A stretch of DNA of 64,000 bases from Siphonodentalium dalli (GCA_032622095.1 CP136062.1:162620875-162684874), one strand, 5' to 3'; numbered from the stretch's first letter, positions 10,985-21,809 are shown. Notes: generated by a model not told the origin, from the sequence alone. Translations and numbers: made by a program.

Positions 10985-11366
10985 TATACATATATATATA
11001 TATATAGACAAGGACAGACAACTTTCGGTTTCCGATTCCCTAAATTCGTTGAATTCCTGACTCACTGAACCGATTATGGCCGCGTAAACGGCATTGTCGC
11101 TTGTTTTTCGTCTTCCAAAATTGAATGAAAACCTCCTTACACTGTTATATGTCAAATGCAGTGGAATGTCCAAAAATAACTTTTGTATACTTTGAAGAGA
11201 GAAAATTGCTTCAAGTCGAAGCATTAACATGCACTCTACACGAACTAATCAGCAGCAAATGTGACACTCTTTCTCATTGGTCGTTATTTAATATACATAA
11301 TGTTTTTTCTGATCGCGTTTTCGTAAACAAAGCCATGTGAATCGTGAACACGCGGTTGCGAGTGTG

Positions 11367-11371
11367 TGAGT
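11367..11371. other. Putative target site duplication (left) of the Gypsy element
   Basis: TGAGT here abuts the left LTR and recurs at 24210-24214 directly after the right LTR. A 5-bp duplication is typical of Ty3/Gypsy integration. It is a short match, so it supports but does not prove the LTR borders. Confidence 0.6.
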
Positions 11372-12506
11372 GCTATTTTATATACAAAAGCAATATATGC
11401 CTTTATTACATGCTACATATGTATACTAACTAAGTTATTAAACCTAACTCACTAATATACATTTTATAGCCGCATTGCAATCATTTCATTCCGCGTACTT
11501 GGTTCATTTCGTTCCATTCTGCGCTATTCCGTTCTATGCACTTCCCGTTCCTAGTTCGATTCCTGTTCTGCATTTTGCTATTTCGTATTTCTATCTACGC
11601 CCAATACCTATTCCACTTGTCTATTCTCTATCTATTTTCTGTCTAGTTTAGCGCCCATCTGAGACCAAACTGTTGGACACTATTGGATTTCAGCCAATCA
11701 CAGGTAATGTTATTTGCCGCGCTTTGTCAGTTCAATATTTGCGTTCGAGGTGTCAACATCGCCGTCGTGTTACACACTCAGTGTTAGCGTACATTCTTCT
11801 ATGCCTGAATAATGTAATAAGTATTAGAAATGAATACTACGTTATGACATCTAACTTATGCTTTCCCAGTATGGTATGTGATATTTTGTTATATGTTTTA
11901 CTCGTTAATATCATGTTTTCAATAATATTATTGTCTTCGTTTTTGGAAGTTCAGAATTTGTCACATTTGCATAAATATATTTGCCCAATAGTTTAGGGAT
12001 GTCGAAATCGCACGCTGCGTTCATAAACTCCCTTTTATACTAGCAATATAGGTTTTATTTCTAACTGTTCGTCATAGTTAGGATTGTGTCAAAATAGTTG
12101 TTTATATCGACAATAGGGAAGTTGGTTTATTGACACAATCACATTTCACATATTTATTCATATCCATTCTGGATATGTAATTAGGCAGCAACTACAACCT
12201 ATGTATTTGTTCGCCAGGGTCTCGTCACTCCCTCGTCACTTCGCTTCACTCATCTTCGTCTCATCTCTCGATTGATGTTGGATGTTGTATGTTGTGATGC
12301 TGTTGGCAAGCTACAGATGTGTGTGATGTCATCCATGTTGTGATGCTTGTTGGATGTGTTCCATTCGGTATTGCTTGAGTATTCAAATAAATGCATGAAG
12401 ACTTTTAAGGTAGGCTTAGTGTTTTCATAGACCCTGTCAGATGTTAAGACTCAGGCCCATAAATGTATGATAGCGACATGGTTCACTAAAGACCCACCCC
12501 CTGTGC
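11372..12506 (+). repeat. Gypsy 5' LTR
   Basis: It is repeated at 23081-24209 with small differences. The shared block runs from GCAATATATGCC through GACCCAC to CCTGTGC. The ends are not the usual TG...CA if the borders are set by the TGAGT duplication, so the exact borders are uncertain by about 10 bases. A short open frame at 11673-11996 is present in both LTRs in similar form and is not a gene. Confidence 0.88.
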
Positions 12507-12516
12507 TCTAGCACAA

Positions 12517-12529
12517 TGGCACCCACGTG
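12517..12529 (+). other. Primer-binding-site-like sequence of the Gypsy element
   Basis: TGGCACCCACGTG lies about 10 bases after the 5' LTR. TGG followed by a GC-containing stretch is what complements the CCA end of a tRNA primer. I did not identify the tRNA. Confidence 0.55.
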
Positions 12530-14235
12530 TATAGCTTTAATCTCTGAGTATAGTGTGGAACTTTGAAATTGGTGTGAAAATTGGAACTTTGTGTAAATTT
12601 CGTGTTTCGTGTTTCAAAAAGTTGTGAAAAAATGACGATCAGGATTTCTGGAGATATTCAGCGTTGGATTGGAAGAATCAATAAGATTTGAACAGTTTTA
12701 TGCTAAAAAAAATGCATAAAAACATAAATTTTGTTGAAAATTTGATGAATTTTTTGGAAAATTTGAAAATTTTCATGTTATTCTGTGAAATTTGTAAACA
12801 CATTGTTTTGGTGTGGCTGTATTCCTTTAAAATTATAATTATGTCTAAATTTTTGTATTGTCAGCTCTGTTTAGTCGTTTTTAGCGTTTGGGCAACGTCC
12901 ATACATTAAATTCGATTTTGTGATCCGGATTTGGGTAAATTGAAACCCGGTAAAGTTGTGTTTTCCGGATTTTGGTAGTCCGTGGTTTCGTTTTTGTTTC
13001 GTCAACTGGGTCACATTTGTTTATTGGTCAGAACCGGAAGTAAAGTTTGTAAACAAAGTAGCACTTTACTTACTTTAGTAGCCTTTAAAGCTAATAGTTA
13101 GCTTTTGTTTAGGTGTAGTGAGGTATATAATATATCCGTCCAGCCAAACATTATGTATTGTATGCTGTCAAAGCTTTTCTTTGACTAAAATATTGTCAAA
13201 AGAGTGACTTTTGTTGATTGCAGTATTTATATTTGACATGTTGACACTAGCCCCATTATTGAATGCATAGGCCTGAATGTCAGCTTGTGAAATGCAAGGT
13301 AAATTTCATTGCAAATTACTGGAGATTTTCTGAAACCGAAGTGGTTGAGAATATTTTAAATTTCTTGACATTCGGGGTCACTTTTGTTGTGACGGTGTAA
13401 TAAATACTTTTTGTCTCCAACATTATGCAATGTAATTCTGACTTTGCATTGATAAGTTAGTAGTTTTCAGACCCGGTGTTGGACAAATTGTCCCAACTAG
13501 TTCTGGTAATACAAGCAGGTATTGTCATCTTGGTTTGTTGATAGTCGTGACATGGTAAGTTGGTGTCGGAGTCTGCAGTCGTCGGAGTCTCACGTTAACG
13601 GTGAGTTAACCCTGACCCCCTCCCCACCCAGGCCACACCCTCTTTCCCACTAAATTTTGTGTGTGAGCCAAGTACGCATCACGGTTGCTTTCATCTCATT
13701 TCATCAGATAGGTGAATGAGTTAATTCTTTGCAACACTAATTAGGTGGAAGTTAACTTAACCAAACTAATGAGTAGCAGTTGTCGGCAAGAAACTTGTAA
13801 ATTTTCAGCCAGTCCACACTTAGCATGCAAGCGGAGGTGAAATTTGTGTTCAAATTTTCAGACGATGGTGAATTTATTGTGTGACAATAGGTGATTGTAA
13901 AAATCTTTATTGATTTTCAGTGACGGTGAATTGTGATTTGAGAATTTTGTAGTTGACTGTGGAGTATAAAGCTCGAAGATAGGTGATTTTTCAGAGCAAG
14001 TTCGGAAAATAATTTTTCGAATCAACTTTCAGTTGACGGTGAACTTTAATGTTCATATGTGTTGTTGCGTCAACACGTGATTGATTATATTTCAGTTTTG
14101 TCGCCGGACGGCACAATTAACATGAAATTAGGTGACTTGTTGGTGACGTTGTGGAAAATTCATTTATTTTTCCATTGTTGAGTTGTAGTTTGCGATAGAT
14201 CAGGTTAGATCTGACTTTGAAATTTTTTCAGTTGA
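12530..14235 (+). other. Long Gypsy leader with TTTCAG / GGTGA repeats
   Basis: No coding domain is visible between the primer site and gag. From about 13840 to 14240 the leader carries recurring pairs of TTTTCAG and GACGGTGAA or AGGTGA motifs spaced roughly 50-110 bases apart, and similar TTTTCAG motifs continue from 15430 to 15620. The array looks like a degenerate tandem repeat. A leader of over 2 kb is unusually long for a Gypsy element. Confidence 0.5.
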
Positions 14236-14243
14236 CGTCAGAT

Positions 14244-15283
14244 TAGAGCTTCACGATATTGACTCAAGTTATACCGACTACGGTATTGAAAAATATATCG
14301 CGATATGACTAAATACCGTGGGAAATTTTTATTTGTCGAAATCTTCTGAATTATTTCGCATTTATGACGAACTCATTCGCATCCAACACAAACAAAGCAG
14401 AGCATCGGAGAGTCATAGAGTCAGCGCCAACACCGACATGGGAAAACTAATGGGTGTGTCGCTTACGTTCATAAATTCATAAATTGCCTGGGCATCGCAT
14501 ACGCTTACAATAAAATAAAATACTAATATTATTTAAATTTCGTCTTAATTTATATGAACACAACAAACAAAAATAAAACATTAAACAATAATACTTATTA
14601 CAAATTAAGTGAAGCCAGACAGGCGATGTTGTGTTAGCTTTCGGAAGAAGCGCTAATTTGTCTTTATCGTTATTTAATTTGTCCATATTGAAATTCTAGC
14701 TGAGACTATTGAATGCCTAACTCGGCCTACCATATATACATCATTGCGATTATATCGCCATCGGCGTATTTCGTTTCTCATACTAGCCAGGGTGTAAGTA
14801 AACCAATAATGGTGCAATGTGTCGACACCACGTGTACAAACGTTAGCGCTTGTAAAATCTTCAATGAGCTGTGATCGGGAATGAATGCGCTGTGAGGACA
14901 TTGGATTATGGCTTTGATGTACACGCAATGAAATTGTTTTATTACTTCCGACAACACACTCTGATGAGGCGCACGAACGAATGCGTTGACACTATTCAAT
15001 TACTGATACAACCATTTGCAGTAAAACAAAAAACCGCCGGTAGCACTTGATCCAAAACATGTGTCTCTTTGTCTCCTTGATCTGCCTCTTTGTCTCCTTG
15101 CTTATTGGAAGACATTTCAACTAAGTTTCATACGTTTTTGGCAATTTTAAACAAAAAAAAAGACTAAATAATTGGAATATCGTCACCCACGATATACAGA
15201 CTATCCATTCTTTCGAAACCGACTACACGATATCAAATATTATATCGCGATATGACTATATACCGAAAAACCGTGAAGCTCTA
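14244..15283. mobile_element. Non-autonomous hAT-type DNA transposon
   Basis: A 1040-bp insert in the retrotransposon leader begins TAGAGCTTCACG and ends with the inverse, CGTGAAGCTCTA. It is flanked on both sides by the 8-bp duplication CGTCAGAT (14236-14243 and 15284-15291). Eight-base duplications with TAGAG-like ends are typical of hAT elements. Inside both ends there are further inverse-related stretches with ATATCGCGATATGACTA. No transposase frame is present. A related, truncated and nested copy lies at about 55300-56550. Confidence 0.88.
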
Positions 15284-15850
15284 CGTCAGATAGCGAGCGG
15301 AAATAGGTGATTTGAATATTTAATCGCAGAATAATTTTGAATTTTTATGCGACTTGTAGGTATTCGCTTGGTAGTCAAATTGTAGGTGACTTACAGTGTT
15401 CTGAGTTACGGCAAACTTGAGAAATTTTTATTTTTCAGAATTTTTCTTACGTAGTTGGACTTGAGAATTTTTCTTGAATTAAATTTTTCTGCAGAATTTT
15501 TTTTTTCAGCAGGTTTAATTAAAAAGTGAATTTGGTTTTTCAGTGATTTCTGAATTGGTTTGCAGAAGATACTTATGTTTTTCTGTATAAATTTCAGCGC
15601 GTCGGTTTTTCAGATATTGAGTTTAGTTTATTTTCATTTGACGTTTTAAGCGGTCAACAAGGTTCTTTACTTTGACCTTTACACTTAGTGATTTTTTCCC
15701 CGAATTCTCTTGTAGGTTTCGACTTGAATTTTTTTTATTCCAGTTAAAGCGACACTTGTTTCCCCACCGAGATATTTCTTAGAATCTGTACGTCGATCGT
15801 GGTTGAAATACTTTCAAATTTTTTTCTAGATATTTCCGAGTTAGCGAAAG

Positions 15851-16033
15851 ATGGCGTCACATATTTCAGAGGAAGTTATGTTGGAAGAGCTGAGAGCTGA
15901 GATTATGGAATTGACAGTTCAGATAGAGGAGTTGAAGAGAAATAGTGCAAATAATTATGATAATAATTACAGCAATAATAATTATTACAGCAATTATAAC
16001 AGTGGTTATAAATCTTATTCCAGATGGCGTTAG
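15851..16033 (+). CDS. Gypsy gag, N-terminal fragment
   Basis: A 60-codon frame starts MASHISEEVMLEELRAEI, a helical and probably coiled-coil segment, followed by an asparagine/tyrosine-rich tract. It stops early. The zinc-knuckle part of gag continues in another frame, so a frameshift separates them. It sits where gag is expected, after the leader and before protease. Gag packages element RNA in family members; this fragment cannot be functional alone. Confidence 0.6.
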   Translation: MASHISEEVMLEELRAEIMELTVQIEELKRNSANNYDNNYSNNNYYSNYNSGYKSYSRWR

Positions 16034-16180
16034 CAGAGATATCGGAATAGGAATCGGAGAAGGCAGTACACGGAGAGAAGCGATAATGTTCATTATTTTC
16101 AGAATGAGTCAAATAACGTTTCAGGTGAGAGAAATGATTATAGTAATCCCACAAATGACAGATTATGGTAGATACATCGG

Positions 16181-16203
16181 CTGTTGGAAATGTGGTGATT
16201 TAA
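16181..16203 (+). pseudogene. Gypsy gag zinc knuckle, interrupted
   Basis: The first half of a CX2CX4HX4C nucleocapsid zinc knuckle (a CWKC motif) ends here. The second half lies at 17799-17830, on the far side of a 1.59-kb TTAA-flanked insertion. The pattern is visible only when the two sides are compared, which shows that gag was split by that insertion. RNA binding by this protein is lost in this copy. Confidence 0.75.
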
Positions 16204-17794
16204 CACGTTGAGTGCCGGAAATCAATTAGTAATCTCGCCAGTTTGCCAAATCGTGGCAAGATAGATACCCTTAGTAAACCATAATTTGGCTTCAATGAAG
16301 TAAAAATTGGATGACGTCGCGACTTTAGATGACAGAAACGGCGATTGATAGTACTACGAGATAACTCGTAGCCGGCACTGGCGGAAGGAATTTGGGTATT
16401 CCCACCACCAGTGCCAACTACGAGTTATCTCGTAGACACAATTGGACACGTTTGAGCAACAAATATGAAGTAGAATGTAACCCCAAACAAGTTATTTTGG
16501 TGGTAAGCATATGTATTGAGGTGTGGGAGTCCTTGTGGTGGTTATAGCTCGTTATATAGTTAAATTGTGGCTGATGCACGGCGGAGCAAATTACTTATAT
16601 ATATGAGCATGCATGGCTACAAACAGCGAATCCGAAGTGGAATCGGGTGAACTTGTTTCCTGTGAGGATGAGTTTATTTCGTCCATGCAGTAATGACTAC
16701 GAGCATGCATCTTTACAAGCATGCATCTTCTGTTGTTTCGGGTATTGTAAGTTATCTCCCATTTAGCCTGATTTAGGCCTATGATATAGGGTTCCAAAGT
16801 ACAACCCAAAATAATAGTGTTGGAAGAATTGTCAGCACAAAATTAAAACAACCATGCAGCAGTAGCCAAATAGATCCCTGCTCATTCAGGAGTGTGCTAC
16901 ATTTAACTATTCCATATAATCCATCCGTCTGGAAGTAAGTCACCCTTTACTGTAAACCTCTATGCTACACAAAACCATTTATCCGTACCTATGTAAGTAG
17001 AACAGTTCGGTGAACTGCATGGCGTCTAAAGTACGGTAATTGCTACGCTTTCCATTGTCCAACACGTTCGGAAGTGGGTAAAATGTAGTTTTGGGGAATA
17101 ATTGTTCCGCTTTACTTGTATTATAAATAATAAAATACCTAGCCCCCAAATGGAGCCACACAGTGTATACAAAAACAACTGCTGTGTTCCCTAATAATGA
17201 GATAATGGTAGCATCAACGCGCATATAACGTCATGGATTATCCGCTTATCTTGTGTTGGATGCGTCCACTCGCACATGAGTGAGAGGGAACATATTTGGC
17301 AGTGTGACGTGTGTGGGTGGTTGTGCGAAGTTTCAATGTGTTGAAACACAACGATGTAACCATTCCTCGAATCTGCCTTCGCATGTTTGTACATTGTGAA
17401 TATCCACCCCCTGACGTTGTTTGCATTCGTGAACATTGTCAGTCTATTGAATACCAAAACCCCAGTCGAATTGCCCACACATGACTGCCTCTGGTGGTCA
17501 CGCAGTGAGACAGTGTCAGCTGTATTCACTGTAGCTAGCTCACAACTGGACCATTTTGAGTAGAATATATGTGCTGATGGTGCCCACTTCAGTTGAACGA
17601 TGTAAGGGGAGCCACACTATTTATTTGATAAAATCACTGTTCTGATGTCCCGAGGCGGGTTTTCGTGGTGTATCGACCTATTCCACGGCTTCCGTTTGTC
17701 AGTTAGACGACATGGAAACCACGACGAGATAACTCGTAGTGGCAACCTGCGAAGGTTGCGAACTACGAGATAACTCGTAGTGGCACTCAACGTG
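16204..17794. mobile_element. Non-autonomous piggyBac-like element in gag
   Basis: The element has the inverted termini CACGTTGAGTGCC and GGCACTCAACGTG and is flanked by TTAA on both sides (16200-16203 and 17795-17798), the hallmark of piggyBac-type insertion. Near each end there are two copies of the palindrome CTACGAGATAACTCGTAG, at about 16346-16363, 16418-16437, 17718-17739 and 17762-17780. There is no transposase-like frame in the 1591 bp, so it depends on an element elsewhere. Confidence 0.85.
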
Positions 17795-17798
17795 TTAA

Positions 17799-18196
17799 CG
17801 CATAAAGCGTTTGGTTGTAAGAAAGGTGGATACTATCGCTACAATGATAGAGATAAATTTTTTCGTCCACAGGATAGATCCCAGAAACTTACTAACAAAT
17901 CACAATTTGTTAATTATTCCAGTAAGGAACATTGTATAAATGGAAATGCTACGGAGTCAGATATTATTGTTTCGGTTACAATACTAAGGCACTTGTTGAT
18001 ACAGGATCGACTTGCTCCACAATTTGTGAGCAATTTTACAGCACTTTCTTGAAACATATTCCTTTGCAGCCCTTGTCCGTTATACTTAATATAGTGTGCT
18101 GATGGCAACAAACTCCCTTATCTTGGATATATTAAGTGTCCTATTACAATTCCTTCCTTAGGACAAGATTCTGGCAAAGAGTTCATTTTTCTTGTA
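17799..18196 (+). pseudogene. Gypsy gag end and aspartic protease, frame-broken
   Basis: After the second half of the zinc knuckle the frame runs into an aspartic protease. The active-site motif LVDTGST is encoded around 17989-18012 but lies in a different frame from the gag end. The protease matures the polyprotein in family members. Stops follow shortly after the active site and the rest of the domain continues in the next frame from 18197. Confidence 0.75.
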
Positions 18197-18925
18197 GTGC
18201 CAAACTGTTCTTATAACATGTTAGTGCCAGTTTTGCTAGGAACTAATATTCTTTCAGAACTCATGCAGTTGTGCAAAGATGCAAATGGTAACAGGTTTTT
18301 ACAGAATGCAAACTTGTCATCATCTTGGTTCATGGCATTCAGATGCATGATTTCTAGGGAGAAAGAACTTGCTAAACACAACTTTGTTCTAGGTCATGTA
18401 AAGTCTGCTGAGAATACTCAAGTTATTCTCCATCCTAATACTAAGAAAGTTGTTACTGGTTTTATTGATCACAAGATTCCTTACCAACCCACATGTGCTA
18501 TTTTGCAGCCTCCCCCAGACGACGAGCGGTTCAACTTTTTAGAGATAAGTCCATGTATTGTGAAATATGATTTCAAGAGCACTGATACTGTTGATGTTCA
18601 CTTGTCAAATATTTCTTCTGGGACTATCAGTATAGCACCTAACTCTGTTATTTGTCAGGTACAGCCAGTCTCTGTTGAGCAAGATATTGAAACCTCCCCA
18701 GGTTCAGAGATTACCTCTTCATTTCTTGATAAAATTACTATTGATGTTTCTTCTCTTGATGATGTAAAGGATATATCTGTTGCATTGAATCTCATCAAAG
18801 AGTTTTCAGATGTTTTTGCACAGCATGATCTTGACTTAGGTTTTTACAGTGCAGTTAAGCATAGGATCGACATGTATGATTCTACGCCTTTCAAGGATCG
18901 TCCAAGCGTATACCTCCAAGCATGA
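18197..18925 (+). CDS. Gypsy pol: protease end and start of reverse transcriptase
   Basis: The 242-codon frame begins with the second protease motif (VPVLLGTNIL), followed by a linker of about 150 residues. From about residue 200 it carries the N-terminal region of a Gypsy reverse transcriptase (EFSDVFAQHDLDLG). It ends in a stop where the RT continues in another frame from 18922, so one frameshift lies in the four-base overlap. This is a decayed piece of one polyprotein, not a separate gene. Confidence 0.8.
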   Translation: MPNCSYNMLVPVLLGTNILSELMQLCKDANGNRFLQNANLSSSWFMAFRCMISREKELAKHNFVLGHVKSAENTQVILHPNTKKVVTGFIDHKIPYQPTCAILQPPPDDERFNFLEISPCIVKYDFKSTDTVDVHLSNISSGTISIAPNSVICQVQPVSVEQDIETSPGSEITSSFLDKITIDVSSLDDVKDISVALNLIKEFSDVFAQHDLDLGFYSAVKHRIDMYDSTPFKDRPSVYLQA

Positions 18926-19656
18926 TTGATGAAGTGAGAAATCATCTTCACCAGTTGTTAGCTGCCGACATTATACGCCGATCTCACAGTCCACATTCTT
19001 CTAATGTTGTTTTAGTTAGGAAGAAGGGTTCAAATGACCTTCGCATGTGTACAGAGTTTAGAATTTTAAATAAGCGCACTATTCCAGATAATTATGCACT
19101 CCCTAGGCCTGAAGACCTTTTTGATTACTTAGCAGGTGCCAAGTACTACTCAGTTCTCGACCTCAAATCTGGTTTTCATCAATTGGAGATTGCAGAGGAG
19201 CACAAGGAGAGAACAGCTTTTACTGTTGGAGGTCTAGGATTCTATGAATATAATAGATTAGCATTTGGTTTGAACAATAGTCCTTCTAGCTTTCAGAGAA
19301 TGATGGAAGACTGCCTCGATGGTCTTAACAGGAATATATCTAATATTTATGTTGATGACGTCATTGTATGGTCAAAATCTGTTCCGGAGATGTTGGAGCG
19401 ACTTAGACTTGTTTTTGACAGGCTCAGAGAATGCGGTTTGAAACTGGCCACAGCAAAGTGTAAATTGTTCATGCGCCATGTCTCATATGTAGGCCATGTA
19501 GTTTCAGAGAAGGGTATCGAGACAGATCCTGCGAAAGTTGACAAAATTGTCAACTGGCCAGTTCCCAAGAACCCTGATCAACTGCGATCATTTCTTGGCT
19601 TTGCAGGTTATTATAGAAATATTGTTCTAATTTTTCCAGGATTGCTAAGCCCTTGA
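18922..19656 (+). CDS. Gypsy reverse transcriptase domain
   Basis: The 244-codon frame carries the RT palm and fingers. VLVRKKGSNDLRMC and YSVLDLKSGFHQLEI include the first catalytic aspartate, FGLNNSPSSFQRMM follows, and YVDD near residue 143 is the catalytic pair. The connection motif GFAGYYRNIV appears near the C-terminus. The usual CVDYR-like motif reads CTEFR here. The RT copies element RNA into DNA in family members. The frame ends before RNase H, which continues in another frame. Confidence 0.92.
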   Translation: MIDEVRNHLHQLLAADIIRRSHSPHSSNVVLVRKKGSNDLRMCTEFRILNKRTIPDNYALPRPEDLFDYLAGAKYYSVLDLKSGFHQLEIAEEHKERTAFTVGGLGFYEYNRLAFGLNNSPSSFQRMMEDCLDGLNRNISNIYVDDVIVWSKSVPEMLERLRLVFDRLRECGLKLATAKCKLFMRHVSYVGHVVSEKGIETDPAKVDKIVNWPVPKNPDQLRSFLGFAGYYRNIVLIFPGLLSP

Positions 19657-19762
19657 CAGTTTTACTTCCCCTACAAATACAAAGAAGCCAAAGAACAATG
19701 TTAAATCCTCTTTTACAGGGAAATGGAAATGGGAGCATGAGCAGCATTCTGCTTTTGATACA

Positions 19763-20119
19763 TTGAAATATCGTCTTTCTAATCCCCCAATTTTAGGTTA
19801 CCCCGATTACAGCAGGCTCTTTGAAGTCCATATTGATGCGTCCCGTCATGGTTTAGGTTGTGTCCTTTACCAAGAGGAGGATGGCGTAAAGAGAGTTATT
19901 GCATATGGCAGTCGAGGAACCACAGAGGCAGAAAAGAATTACCCGGCACATAAGTTAGAATTTTTAGCTTTAAAGTGGGCAGTTACAAAGAAGTTTTATG
20001 ACTTTCTATATGGTAATTATTTTGTAGTGTATACTGATCACAATCCTTTAACATGTTTTAACTTCAGCCAAATTAGATGCCACTGGACAGAGATGGTTAT
20101 CAGCCTTAGGTTCTTTTAA
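19763..20119 (+). CDS. Gypsy RNase H domain
   Basis: The 118-codon frame contains the RNase H signature, with HIDASRHGLGCVLYQ, KLEFLALKWAV and YTDHNPL giving the expected acidic residues. The frame breaks near 20119 and the downstream part (KFVIVYRPGKSN-like) continues in another frame. It is separated from RT by a frame break at about 19650-19760. Confidence 0.88.
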   Translation: MKYRLSNPPILGYPDYSRLFEVHIDASRHGLGCVLYQEEDGVKRVIAYGSRGTTEAEKNYPAHKLEFLALKWAVTKKFYDFLYGNYFVVYTDHNPLTCFNFSQIRCHWTEMVISLRFF

Positions 20120-20480
20120 ATTTGTTATTGTTTACAGACCCGGTAAATCTAATACCGATGCAGATGCCTTATCCAGGTTGGATACACCTTCTTCAGATAT
20201 GATTACAAATGATTCAGTTCAAGTTATTTGTAATTCATTACAGGTTCAGCAACCTTTTGTTGAAGTTTATTTTGCAGCACTGATGTTTTAAATTCTGTTC
20301 AAGATGATGTAGGTCATGATCTTGATGAAATGAATAATAAGGATTGGAGAAGATTGCAGGAAAGAAATGATGTATTGTATGTATGGTAGTCAACCGTGAG
20401 AAGAAATAGTTGCCCAAAGAGAAAGTCCCTCCCCTTCTAAGCTTCATTCAGCATTTTAAAGACATGTATCTAAGTTCAGG
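20120..20480 (+). pseudogene. Gypsy RNase H to integrase linker, degenerate
   Basis: The region joins RNase H and integrase and still encodes a recognisable RNase H end in an alternative frame near 20130-20180. Several frame breaks occur and there is no continuous frame. Confidence 0.55.
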
Positions 20481-21128
20481 TTGCAGCACGGAGTTCTTTA
20501 TAGAGAGTCAACTTTTAATGGTAAAACCACCACTCAGCTTGTTTTACCACATTCACAGATTACTTTTGTTCTTAAATCATTACATAATGATATAGGACAT
20601 CCAGGTCGTGACAGAACAGTTTCACTTGTGAAAGAAAGGTTTTATTTTCCAGGTATCGACAGTGCTGTCGATGATTGGATAAAACCTTGTCATAGATGTT
20701 TACGAGTGAAAAGTAATCCGAATTTCAGAGCCCCTTTAGTATCCATTACTACTTCTCAACCTCTTGAACTTGTTTGTATTGATTTTCTTACTCTTGATTG
20801 TTCTAAAGGTGGTTACCAATATGTTCTTGTAATGACAGATCATTTTACTAAATATGCACAGGCTTATCCTACAAGGAACATGACTACAAAGACTACTGCT
20901 GATGTATTGTTTAACAATTTCTTTATTCATTATGGTTATCCTCAACGTATTAATAGTGATCGAGGTGCTAATTTTGAATCTCAACTTATTTCTGAACTTT
21001 GTCAGCTTTGCAGCATCAATAAGTCCCGAAGTACTCCTTATCATCCGATGGGGAATGGCGTTACAGGGCGATTTAATCGCACACTTATTAGTATGTTAGG
21101 TACTCTAAATCCTGAAAATATCATATAG
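20481..21128 (+). CDS. Gypsy integrase, catalytic glutamate substituted
   Basis: The 215-codon frame has an HHCC zinc-binding N-terminus (LHNDIGHPGRDRT, then PCHRC). The core follows, with the first aspartate in CIDFLTL and the second in SDRGANF. At the position of the expected catalytic glutamate, in the motif before RFNRTL, there is a glycine, so this copy cannot integrate. Integrase inserts the cDNA copy into the genome in family members. A stop at 21126-21128 separates it from its C-terminal part. Confidence 0.9.
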   Translation: MQHGVLYRESTFNGKTTTQLVLPHSQITFVLKSLHNDIGHPGRDRTVSLVKERFYFPGIDSAVDDWIKPCHRCLRVKSNPNFRAPLVSITTSQPLELVCIDFLTLDCSKGGYQYVLVMTDHFTKYAQAYPTRNMTTKTTADVLFNNFFIHYGYPQRINSDRGANFESQLISELCQLCSINKSRSTPYHPMGNGVTGRFNRTLISMLGTLNPENII

Positions 21129-21190
21129 GTCCTCTTGTTCATGCTTACAATTGTACTAGGCATGAGACTACAGGTTATGCTCCTTTTCAG

Positions 21191-21634
21191 TTGATGTTCG
21201 GAAGAGAACCACGTTTACCTCTTGATGTTTTATTTGGTCTGAATAAACCTGATTCTGATCAAACTTCTTACTGTGATTATGTTTCAGATCTTAGACAAAG
21301 ACTTTCTGATTCTTACAGATTAGCAACCAAATCTATGTCTGGTGCTCAGAGTGGTAACGCCAAATATTATAATCGAAAGCTTCGTGGTGCAACTGTACAT
21401 GACAGAGTCTTAGTAGAGACATTAGCTTTCGAAGGCAGACATAAATTGGCAGATAAATATGATTCTGAAGTATACACTGTTAAATCCCAACCCAATTCCG
21501 ACATTCCTGTTTTTAATTTAGAAGATGACAGTGGAAAGCAAAGAACTTTACATAGGAACCACTTGTTGCCTATTGGTTCTTTACCCTTTGACTTTCCGGA
21601 TGACGACACAGCCCTTAAATCTCCTCTTGAATAG
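21191..21634 (+). CDS. Gypsy integrase C-terminal region
   Basis: The 147-codon frame begins MMFGREPRLPLDVLF, a motif that normally follows the integrase core in Gypsy pol proteins, and contains a basic C-terminal segment (GDRVLV-like VHDRVLVETLAF). It is separated from the core by a stop and frame break at about 21128-21190. Confidence 0.85.
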   Translation: MMFGREPRLPLDVLFGLNKPDSDQTSYCDYVSDLRQRLSDSYRLATKSMSGAQSGNAKYYNRKLRGATVHDRVLVETLAFEGRHKLADKYDSEVYTVKSQPNSDIPVFNLEDDSGKQRTLHRNHLLPIGSLPFDFPDDDTALKSPLE

Positions 21635-21809
21635 AGAGATGCTGATGCCCAAATTGTAGATCCTCTTATCCCACCTGTATGGCCACCAGAGCCTAATGTG
21701 CGTAACGTCGTATTCCAGGTACTGGCAGTGATACTTCACGTGATGAAGTTTGTGATAACCATATAAATGGTTCAGACCATATAGATGGTTCAGATGAAGA
21801 GTAGGTGGT

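Noticed and set aside
11673-11996. 107-codon plus-strand frame as a gene
   Set aside because: It lies in the Gypsy LTR and a mutated version occurs in the other LTR (23420-23701); no domain.
15851-16033. Independent small host gene
   Set aside because: Its place between the leader and the zinc knuckle of the retrotransposon makes it a gag fragment.
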